Source of the DNA: Gammaproteobacteria bacterium
GTDB taxonomy: Bacteria; Pseudomonadota; Gammaproteobacteria; Diplorickettsiales; Diplorickettsiaceae
DNA length: 13,059 nucleotides
Assembly (NCBI GenBank): GCA_013288455.1
Contig: JABDBU010000001.1
Location: forward strand, 31,489-44,547
Direction of reading: 5' to 3'
The notes under the pieces were generated by a model that was not told the origin of the DNA, did no database searches, and was given only the letters and a program-made list of their open reading frames with translations. The translations under genes and the position numbers were made by a program. The stretch's first letter is position 1. Each line of letters opens with the position of its first letter. This document shows positions 6,083 through 11,756 of the stretch, piece by piece.

Positions 6083-7459
6083 CTATGAGTCTACTATACG
6101 ATGCGCTAATTCAGTCGAAAAGCCTAAATAATTTGAAGGAGTAAGGTTGAGTAGTTGTTGCTTTGCCTCTTCCGGAAGATAAAGTCCGCGAATAAACCGA
6201 GAGAGTGTATCTTGGTTTAGTTTTTTTCCATGTGTGAGTTCCTTGAGTTGTTCATAGGGCAAATGTGCACCGTATCTTCGTAAAACGGTTTGCACAGCTT
6301 CGGCAAGTATTTCCCAATGTTGATGGAGATCGTCGGCTAGTCTTTTGTCGTCGATAGTGATTTTATTCAAACCGGTCAGCAGATTTTTATAAGCAAGTAA
6401 ACTGTAAGAAAAAGCAACGCCCAAATTGCGTAGTAAGGTAGAATCTCTGAGATCTCTTTGCCAGCGTGAAATGGGAAGGGTATTGGAAAAATACTGGTAT
6501 AAATGATTCGCTAAGCCAAGATTGCTTTCTGTGTTTTCAAAATCAATAGGGTTTACTTTATGAGGCATTGTCGAAGAACCCGTTTCTGTTGCTTCAGTTT
6601 TTTGTTTAAAATAGCCTAGAGAAATGTATCCCCACATGTCGGCGGACAGGTTGATTAAAACTGTACCGAGTCGTCTCAGTGCGTCACAATATTCAGCAAT
6701 GTAATCATGCGGTTCAATTTGTGTAGTATAGGGGTTCCAATCCAATCCAAAACTTTCAACAAACTGTTTCGAGACCTCTAGCCAAGGAACGTTAGGATAG
6801 GCAACACGATGTGCATTATAGTTACCAACGGCGCCATTGAATTTTCCCCGAAGTGTAATTTGTGAAAATTTTTTAAGTTGTATAGTTAAACGAGCTATAA
6901 AATTAGCCAGCTCTTTACCCATTGTAGTCGGTATTGCCGCTTGTCCATGGGTACGGGCGAGCATCGCGTGCTCCGCATAATGTTGGGTTAAAAATTTCAA
7001 CTGCTGCAGAATTTTTTGAATGCAAGGGATTAAACAGTCTTCTCTAGCCTTTTTTAACATCAAAGCATAGGCTAGGTTGTTGATATCATCCGACGTACAG
7101 CCAAAATGAACGTATTCACAGTAACTGTTTAATTCGGAATTTTCTCTGATTTTTTCTTTTAAAAAATATTCGACAGCTTTGACATCGTGATGTGTGGTGG
7201 TTTCTAAGACCTTAATCCGTTGTGCATCATGGTGGCTAAAATTTTCAAAAATGGCATTGAGTTGTTGGCTTGCTTTTTCTGAAAATGGCTTGATCCCTTC
7301 AATATCAGAGCGGGCCGCGAGAGTTTGTAACCAACATATCTCGATCAAAATTCTATAGTGGAACAGACCATATTCACTGAATATTGGACGCAATTCGGCA
7401 ACTTTATCGAAATAACGTCCGTCTATAGGAGATATTGCAGTTAAAGGATCATGTTGCAC
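6083..7459 (-). CDS. purB: Adenylosuccinate lyase
   Basis: Catalyses two steps of purine synthesis: SAICAR to AICAR plus fumarate, and adenylosuccinate to AMP plus fumarate. The 458-residue protein is full length for the gammaproteobacterial type. The catalytic His171 lies in ARTHGQ and Ser295 in the flexible signature loop GSSTMPHKVNPIDFENTE (294-311); TSDDINNLA (122-130) is the other conserved active-site segment. The start is GTG at 7459, preceded by GAGG at suitable spacing; the frame gives QHDPLTAISPIDGRY, which aligns with the E. coli N-terminus. There is no in-frame ATG upstream. It lies downstream of hpf on the same strand with 113 bases between, and 254 bases before the split gene at 5828. 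Confidence 0.97.
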   Translation of the reverse strand: MQHDPLTAISPIDGRYFDKVAELRPIFSEYGLFHYRILIEICWLQTLAARSDIEGIKPFSEKASQQLNAIFENFSHHDAQRIKVLETTTHHDVKAVEYFLKEKIRENSELNSYCEYVHFGCTSDDINNLAYALMLKKAREDCLIPCIQKILQQLKFLTQHYAEHAMLARTHGQAAIPTTMGKELANFIARLTIQLKKFSQITLRGKFNGAVGNYNAHRVAYPNVPWLEVSKQFVESFGLDWNPYTTQIEPHDYIAEYCDALRRLGTVLINLSADMWGYISLGYFKQKTEATETGSSTMPHKVNPIDFENTESNLGLANHLYQYFSNTLPISRWQRDLRDSTLLRNLGVAFSYSLLAYKNLLTGLNKITIDDKRLADDLHQHWEILAEAVQTVLRRYGAHLPYEQLKELTHGKKLNQDTLSRFIRGLYLPEEAKQQLLNLTPSNYLGFSTELAHRIVDS

Positions 7460-7572
7460 GACAGCCTCGTATTGGTAAACAGCATATATGGATTCACTGC
7501 TAAAAAATGCCTGTATTGCTAATTGTTAACACTAATACAAATCATATAAACCCAACATTTCTGTGAGTTATT

Positions 7573-7905
7573 CTACAATTCTCTAGAATCCTCATTATAT
7601 TTTTCTGTTTTATCCCGTCGCTTTTCTTTTTCTTTTTGTTTATGTTTAGTGATTTGCAGTTCAATTCTTTGGATGAGGTCATCAATCGCGGCATAGAGAT
7701 CTGTAGATCCAGCGCGTGCATAAAACTCCGTTCCATGGGCATGAACCAAGACCTTGGCAACCTGCTCTAGATTCTCTAGGCTTAATGTTACATGGGCTTC
7801 AGTCGCTTTCGTGGTAACGCGTTCCAATCGTCTAAATTTTTCCAATATATGCTGCTTCAATGCCGCTGTAACTTCTATTCCATCATTTGTAATAGTAACC
7901 TGCAT
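7573..7905 (-). CDS. hpf: Ribosome hibernation-promoting factor (HPF, short form)
   Basis: Binds the 30S decoding region in stationary phase and promotes inactive 100S ribosome dimers. The 110-residue product begins MQVTITNDGIEVTAALKQHI and contains the family motif DLYAAIDDLIQRIELQITKHK (residues 69-89, quoted in part: YAAIDDLI), followed by a Lys/Glu/Arg-rich tail about 15 residues longer than E. coli HPF. ATG 7905 is chosen because AAAGG sits 7 bases before it; ATG 7908 is adjacent, and the in-frame TTG at 7929 is not credible. In many gammaproteobacteria hpf follows rpoN; here it stands alone between purB and a divergent gene. A TATACT hexamer at 7943-7938 may be its -10. Confidence 0.93.
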   Translation of the reverse strand: MQVTITNDGIEVTAALKQHILEKFRRLERVTTKATEAHVTLSLENLEQVAKVLVHAHGTEFYARAGSTDLYAAIDDLIQRIELQITKHKQKEKEKRRDKTEKYNEDSREL

Positions 7906-7942
7906 CATGGCACCTTTTAGCCGTTGCAAAGCACATCAGTAT

Positions 7943-7994
7943 ATACCGCTCGTACGTGAAGATGCGAATCTTTTTAACTCACAGCGAGCGGTAT
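7943..7994. repeat. 10-bp inverted repeat upstream of hpf
   Basis: ATACCGCTCG (7943-7952) and CGAGCGGTAT (7985-7994) are perfect inverted copies with 32 bases between. The left arm abuts a TATACT hexamer (minus strand, 7943-7938) that is a plausible hpf -10, so the pair could be an operator or an RNA stem. Confidence 0.65.
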
Positions 7995-8037
7995 GCCTGA
8001 TCACATGACTGGCAAAAGCAAAGCTTCCGCGCAGTCA

Positions 8038-8069
8038 TTCAAGGAGAGAATCGCGGTTCTCTCCTTGAA
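8038..8069. repeat. Perfect 13-bp hairpin
   Basis: TTCAAGGAGAGAA (8038-8050) and TTCTCTCCTTGAA (8057-8069) flank the six-base loop TCGCGG. There is no T run after it on either strand, and no gene ends nearby, so it is not an obvious rho-independent terminator. It is the strongest of four neighbouring inverted repeats. Confidence 0.85.
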
Positions 8070-8090
8070 AATCCTCATCGCGCAAAGAAA

Positions 8091-8124
8091 GTACTTGAAG
8101 TGGCGAATTCGCAACTTCAAGTAC
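8091..8124. repeat. 34-bp near-perfect palindrome
   Basis: GTACTTGAAGT (8091-8101) pairs with ACTTCAAGTAC (8114-8124). Between them, after a single G/A mismatch, lies the palindrome GCGAATTCGC. The element is almost fully self-complementary and could form a cruciform, a long hairpin or a two-fold protein-binding site. Confidence 0.85.
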
Positions 8125-8137
8125 AATGGGTATATAC

Positions 8138-8160
8138 TCATTGTGATAGAGTAACAATGA
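8138..8160. repeat. 7-bp inverted repeat upstream of the beta-barrel gene
   Basis: TCATTGT (8138-8144) and ACAATGA (8154-8160) with a nine-base loop. It lies about 70 bases before ATG 8229, just upstream of a TATGAT hexamer (8188-8193) that could be the -10 of that gene; no good -35 is seen. Confidence 0.5.
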
Positions 8161-8228
8161 TCGTGCTGGAGCTCTTCTGTTGTTTTATATGATGGACTAA
8201 TTCTTAATTAAAGGGAGATTGACAACCA

Positions 8229-8771
8229 ATGCGTAAAAGTAAATTGCTCGTGCTGGGTGCAATGTTTGCACTGGCGACGCCGATGGCTCATGCTGAATGC
8301 GACTATTGCGCACCTGAGGAGTCCGTATATGATTACACTAGGGTTCATCAGTGGGCGGTACAGGGTACGTTTGACGTAGCAAACAAGCTGTTCATAGGTA
8401 TCAGTAATTATACTAACTACTTTGAATGGGGGGTAAGTGCTGGTGGAAAAATTACGAGTCAGAATATTAAATCATCCAATGTGACTCCGTTTTGGTTTGC
8501 TGATTTGCGTGCACACTTAGCCAACAATACAGTGCTTGCTTATGGTTTTGATGGTAGTTTTACATTTGGCGAAAACAATGGCCACCACATTAATTCGGAT
8601 TGGGTAGTCAGTACTCGCATAGCATTAGAACAGTACTTGACTCAGAGTGTCATATTAACCGGGTGGATTAACCCAAATTGTTATATTCATACGCGAGAAG
8701 GCGGTGTTACCAATACTGTTAATACCATTTTTAGCACGGGTGGTATTGCATTGAGTTATGTATTTTCGTAA
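8229..8771 (+). CDS. Secreted, probable outer-membrane beta-barrel protein
   Basis: A 180-residue protein with a clear Sec signal peptide: basic start MRKSK, hydrophobic stretch, and AHA cleavage site before E23. The mature protein starts ECDYC, is rich in aromatic residues, Gly, Asn and Thr, and has alternating short amphipathic strands (for example KLFIGISNYTNYFEWGVSAG and IFSTGGIALSYVF). It ends in YVFS, close to the aromatic C-terminus used for outer-membrane insertion. About eight strands would fit its length. I do not recognise a specific family. The ribosome site AGGGAG (8212-8217) lies 11 bases from the ATG, rather far. The gene is divergent from hpf and preceded by the cluster of inverted repeats. 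Confidence 0.75.
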   Translation: MRKSKLLVLGAMFALATPMAHAECDYCAPEESVYDYTRVHQWAVQGTFDVANKLFIGISNYTNYFEWGVSAGGKITSQNIKSSNVTPFWFADLRAHLANNTVLAYGFDGSFTFGENNGHHINSDWVVSTRIALEQYLTQSVILTGWINPNCYIHTREGGVTNTVNTIFSTGGIALSYVFS

Positions 8772-8915
8772 GGAACATCGGCCGAAAGAATTTGTATGTA
8801 GCAGGTATAATGCACACCTCTGCTAAGTCTAAATACCATAACAAATGTATGTCCACTACAATCTGATATCCCTATTTATTAATAGTAAGCCAAAAATAAT
8901 ACAGGGCGAACCGCA

Positions 8916-8944
8916 TTGCTAATCACATTTAAAGTGACTACAAT
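8916..8944 (+). promoter_or_regulatory. Probable sigma-70 promoter of tRNA-Thr
   Basis: TTGCTA (8916-8921) and TACAAT (8939-8944) are separated by exactly 17 bases, placing the start about 14 bases before the tRNA. Confidence 0.6.
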
Positions 8945-8964
8945 TTGGTGCTTCCTAGTACACT

Positions 8965-9040
<76 letters not shown>

Positions 9041-9069
9041 GTTAAACCAAAGAGTATGCACATGATCCG

Positions 9070-9318
9070 TTGCATAAAAACAGGAGATGCTATGTCAATA
9101 ATGCTTCTAAAAATGAGGTGTATCACGTTTGGAACAAAGCGTTAACCGCTTGTAATGAAATTAACCGGCGCGATATCAACTACTCGGCAACGTTAGGCCT
9201 AGGAAATTGCTTAGGTGAGCACAGCAACAGCGTAGCCAGAACGCTGGCGGATGCAATGGACTTTCCTGATCTCATATTACCTACTCGGATGTGGGGCGTA
9301 AAAAAAATCTATTGTTAG
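9070..9318 (+). CDS. Doubtful small ORF downstream of tRNA-Thr
   Basis: An open frame of 82 codons with no ATG near its beginning; the possible starts are TTG 9070 and GTG 9118, neither with a good ribosome site. The translation has a balanced composition and the segments GLGNCLGEHSNSVARTLADA and FPDLILPTRMWG, which look more protein-like than random. It could be the 3' remnant of a longer gene or a chance frame. It lies just after a tRNA, a common insertion site, but no integrase or repeated tRNA end is seen. No function assigned. Confidence 0.25.
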   Translation: MHKNRRCYVNNASKNEVYHVWNKALTACNEINRRDINYSATLGLGNCLGEHSNSVARTLADAMDFPDLILPTRMWGVKKIYC

Positions 9319-9373
9319 GGCGTTATTGTTGATACTTAAGCACTGACGAGATGATGTAAGAAAAACAATAAGC

Positions 9374-10867
9374 CTACCACCTATGAGTGCGCATAGTAGT
9401 ATGTCGAGATCTATGGTGATGTCTGATAGTATGGTGATGTCCGATAGAATGAAAAGGTTTAGCAGTATGTCGAGATCTATGGTAAGGAACAGGCCTAAAA
9501 AACCAAGACTTTTCATGACGCGACACGCTAGATAGATACGGCTTAAGTTCATTTTTCTCAGAATCTTCCGCATTTTTACGCAGCCGCGGCGGCCAGGAAT
9601 CATAAGAAGGAAAGTTTTGTCTTGCCGTATACCCTCTATCATTCGGTATATCAGGATTTGCATCTAATGCAAGCAAATAGGTTAATACATCGGTGTAATC
9701 CCGTTTTCTGTTATTATCAACTGAACAAGCTAATTCACTCGCTGCCTTTGCTGCTGCATTCAGCGGAGTAAATCCATGCCGGTTTTTTTGTTCAAGAAAT
9801 TTTCTGAAGGCTTGTTCGAAGGCTTGTTCATTGAAATCCTCATCAAGCTCAAGCCAAGCATGCACTAAGCACTTTACAATCTCCGGATGTCCCTCTTTAC
9901 AGCTTGTGTTAAGGGGAGAAAACCTAAACTTATCCTGATTGGTGAGAAAAGACCGAAATTCCTCGGGGGAAAGCTTTCTCTTAGCAACTTTCAACAATGT
10001 CTGTACGATCTGTAGATGTCCCGCTTTACAGCTTGTGTTAAGGGGAGTAAACCCAAACTTATCCGGATTGGTGAGCAAAGACCGAAATTCATTGCGAGGA
10101 AGCTTGTCTTTGGCAGTCTCTAGTAATGCAGAAACCAGATTCGTGAGACCATGTCTACACGCTAAAATCAAGACAGAAAAACCCGCATTCGTGCTTTTTA
10201 TTTGTATAAGTTCGCGTAAAGCTTTTGGATCGTGCCTACAATCCATTTTGATGCGCTCCAACAGGTCCATGCTTAGTTTTTGGTCATCTTGTTCACAAGC
10301 ACTCACGCTGCCCATTAACACCGTATATCCTTCCTTTGGATCTACCCAGAAATTGTTCATTATGAACAAAGAATCACCAAATTTTTCAAGTATTTCGGCT
10401 AACAGGTTTCTCACATAGGCCTTGTGCTCAGCTAGTGCATGTGCAGCAGTTAGTGTATGTGGCAGATAATAAAATAGATGTTGTAGGCATTCTGAGAAAT
10501 AGGATGCATTATGTTGTTCTTTTTTTTGTAAGTCGGATAATTTGGATAAAATTATTGCCAGATCGCTGTGGCTAAAAGATAAATTATAAATATCATTTAA
10601 CAAGGGACATCGATTGTTTTTATTTCGAAAATCAAGACAGGGCTGGCGTTTAATTTTTTTACGGTCATTACTCTCCGTTGCCACATCCTGAAACATATCA
10701 TCTGCATGAGATAATCGTTCGTGAGACGAATCAGTACTTCGTTTTCGTTTTCTGTCGTTAGTAGATGAATATCCCTTACTTTCAAAACGAGCTCTTTCTT
10801 CTCTCGGGTGAGGACGAAAAGGTCTAGTATGTGTATTATTTTCTTGCCCATCAAAATTACGTGGCAC
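9374..10867 (-). CDS. Ankyrin-repeat protein with basic N-terminal clusters and His/Arg-rich tail
   Basis: A 497-residue protein. Residues 1-90 are hydrophilic and include two basic clusters, DRKRKR (38-43) and DRKKIKR (68-74), resembling eukaryotic nuclear localisation signals. A probable helical region (95-220) follows, then four extended ankyrin units: GFSVLILACRHG (229-240), GFTPLNTSCKAGH (272-284), FSPLNTSCKEGH (316-327) and GFTPLNAAAKAA (365-376), with a final ANPDIPNDRGYTA. Units two and three are near-duplicates 43 residues apart. The last 45 residues are a repetitive His/Arg tail. The start is GTG 10867, preceded by AGAGG; no in-frame ATG exists before residue 58. Ankyrin proteins are frequent Dot/Icm effectors in Legionella and Coxiella, so a host-directed role is plausible but unproven. 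Confidence 0.8.
   Translation of the reverse strand: MPRNFDGQENNTHTRPFRPHPREERARFESKGYSSTNDRKRKRSTDSSHERLSHADDMFQDVATESNDRKKIKRQPCLDFRNKNNRCPLLNDIYNLSFSHSDLAIILSKLSDLQKKEQHNASYFSECLQHLFYYLPHTLTAAHALAEHKAYVRNLLAEILEKFGDSLFIMNNFWVDPKEGYTVLMGSVSACEQDDQKLSMDLLERIKMDCRHDPKALRELIQIKSTNAGFSVLILACRHGLTNLVSALLETAKDKLPRNEFRSLLTNPDKFGFTPLNTSCKAGHLQIVQTLLKVAKRKLSPEEFRSFLTNQDKFRFSPLNTSCKEGHPEIVKCLVHAWLELDEDFNEQAFEQAFRKFLEQKNRHGFTPLNAAAKAASELACSVDNNRKRDYTDVLTYLLALDANPDIPNDRGYTARQNFPSYDSWPPRLRKNAEDSEKNELKPYLSSVSRHEKSWFFRPVPYHRSRHTAKPFHSIGHHHTIRHHHRSRHTTMRTHRW
9398..9483. repeat. Short direct and tandem repeats in the 3' end of the ankyrin gene
   Basis: A 20-base sequence containing GTATGTCGAGATCTATGG is found at 9398-9417 and 9464-9483 (66 bases, or 22 codons, apart). 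Between them an 18-base unit, TATGGTGATGTCTGATAG, is tandemly duplicated at 9412-9429 and 9430-9447 with one mismatch. All spacings are multiples of three. Confidence 0.85.
9890..10114. repeat. 129-bp internal duplication in the ankyrin gene
   Basis: Roughly 95 bases from 9890 recur from 10019 at a fixed offset of 129 bases. The most conserved block begins TTTACAGCTTGTGTTAAGGG at 9896 and again at 10025. It encodes two 43-residue ankyrin units that include EFRSxLTNxDKF and PLNTSCK. High DNA identity implies a recent duplication. Confidence 0.85.
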
Positions 10868-10926
10868 AGCAACCTCTTCAGCTAACAGAACTGGGAATAA
10901 GGATACTGCTACTAACTTAAGGCAAT

Positions 10927-10932
10927 ATTATA
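10927..10932 (-). promoter_or_regulatory. Candidate -10 element for the large ankyrin gene
   Basis: A perfect TATAAT on the minus strand lies about 60 bases before GTG 10867. The best -35 is weak (TTAATC at 10956-10951, spacing 18). The hexamer overlaps the last in-frame stop of the degraded transposase, so the promoter seems to sit at the broken end of the insertion sequence. Confidence 0.4.
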
Positions 10933-11143
10933 GCCCTTTGGAAGCTCAGTGATTAAATCGATTATATGCTGTTTTCCATGGGAAAAATTCTTGTGGAACA
11001 TCTCGCCAGGGTGCTCCAGTTCTCAGCTTCCATAGCATCGCTTCCATAACATTTCTGTCGTTCTTCCAACGATGACACCCATATTTTCGCAGTGTTGCTT
11101 CTAACTCATTCTATATGGCATCCGTAATAACTTGTCTTACCAT
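10928..11143 (-). pseudogene. IS5-family transposase fragment with nonsense mutations
   Basis: Reading the minus strand from ATG 11143 gives MVRQVITDAI, a TAG stop, NELEATLRKYGCHRWKNDRN, then VMEAMLWKLRTGAPWRDVPQ and EFFPWKTAYNRFNH, a TGA stop, ASKGL and a TAA stop. The segment LWxLRTGAPWRDxP...PWKTxYNRFxxW is the hallmark N-terminal domain (DUF4096 type) of IS5-family transposases. The TGA replaces the Trp expected after FNH. The catalytic DDE part is entirely missing, so this is a dead fragment of about 70 codons. A ribosome site (GGAGA) is still visible before the ATG. Confidence in the family is high; the subgroup is not resolved. Confidence 0.85.
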
Positions 11144-11218
11144 TTCTTTCTCCGTTTTTCTTACACGGATATTTTACAAAGTTATTACGAAATTTCTAAA
11201 TCAGAATGAGGACACACC
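10928..11218 (-). mobile_element. Remnant of an IS5-family insertion sequence, left part only
   Basis: The fragment runs from a candidate terminal sequence GGGTGTGTCCTCATTCTGA (minus strand, from about 11218) through 75 non-coding bases to the broken transposase start. It adjoins TTA, compatible with the TNA-type targets used by some IS5-family groups. The opposite end and the rest of the transposase are missing, so no matching terminal repeat or target duplication can be confirmed. It separates two ankyrin genes. Confidence 0.6.
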
Positions 11219-11707
11219 CTAATGCAAGCAGTGAAAAAAGGATTGAATATTTTTTGAACCGACATCATTAGCCATAACCTTGCTGTCGGGTGCAGAAAAT
11301 TTGAAAAAACAAGAAATTTGAGCCATCGACAGCTTAGAGGAAGGATGAAGCATGTGTGCCACATCACAATAACCACATGCTGCAGCTACTTGCCCAGCCG
11401 TTTTACCCAATGCATTTTCTTCCAATCTATTCGCGCCTTTAGCTAGTAAATGTTCCACGAAAAGTGAATCATTTTTCATAGCGGCTATATGTAACGCCGT
11501 ATTGCCAAACTTGTCCTTTGCGTTTATATCTGCGCTATGCTGCAAAAACAACAGTGCTATCTCTGTCCGCCCGTAGAAGATAGAAAAATGAAGTATGGGA
11601 ATATTATCTATTGTTAGATTTTCAGAATAATTTTTTTTTAGATAGCGTTTTACTTTAGATGTCTCTCCATCTAAAATGGCCTGTGCAAATTGTCTCAATT
11701 GTAGCAT
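11219..11707 (-). CDS. Short ankyrin-repeat protein, probably 3'-truncated by the insertion sequence
   Basis: A 162-residue protein with three ankyrin repeats: about 35-66 (IPILHFSIFYGRTEIALLFL, then ADINAKD), 68-99 (FGNTALHIAAMKNDSLFVEH, then LLAKGANRLEEN) and 101-122 (GKTAGQVAAACGYCDVAHML). No signal peptide or membrane segment. ATG 11707 has AGGA about 9 bases upstream. The stop codon TAG (11221-11219) lies exactly where the candidate end of the IS remnant begins, so the original protein was probably longer. It starts 49 bases after the clpB stop on the same strand with no clear terminator between, so it may be co-expressed with clpB. Ankyrin proteins bind other proteins; in this group many are host-directed effectors, which is only a possibility here. 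Confidence 0.85.
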   Translation of the reverse strand: MLQLRQFAQAILDGETSKVKRYLKKNYSENLTIDNIPILHFSIFYGRTEIALLFLQHSADINAKDKFGNTALHIAAMKNDSLFVEHLLAKGANRLEENALGKTAGQVAAACGYCDVAHMLHPSSKLSMAQISCFFKFSAPDSKVMANDVGSKNIQSFFHCLH

Positions 11708-11756
11708 GTTAATTGTTCCTGTGATTTTTCTATAAATGAAGACGTTGGCTGCTACT

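Noticed and set aside
5963..6083. Open minus-strand frame after purB ending in LLEGALFALGMP
   Set aside because: About 40 codons, no clear start, no recognised family; could be a gene remnant but there is not enough to call it.
8200..8212. PmrA-type box (CTTAATTAA) before the beta-barrel gene
   Set aside because: Only one half-site; the second expected copy is absent, and such AT-rich words are common here.
8799..8825. Terminator hairpin after the beta-barrel gene (TAGCAG / CTGCTA)
   Set aside because: Six pairs with bulges and no T run following.
9277..9663. Separate hydrophobic protein overlapping the ankyrin gene 3' end
   Set aside because: Its first half is antiphase to clear ankyrin coding sequence, and it has no good start; only its hydrophobic end is kept as a possible frameshifted tail.
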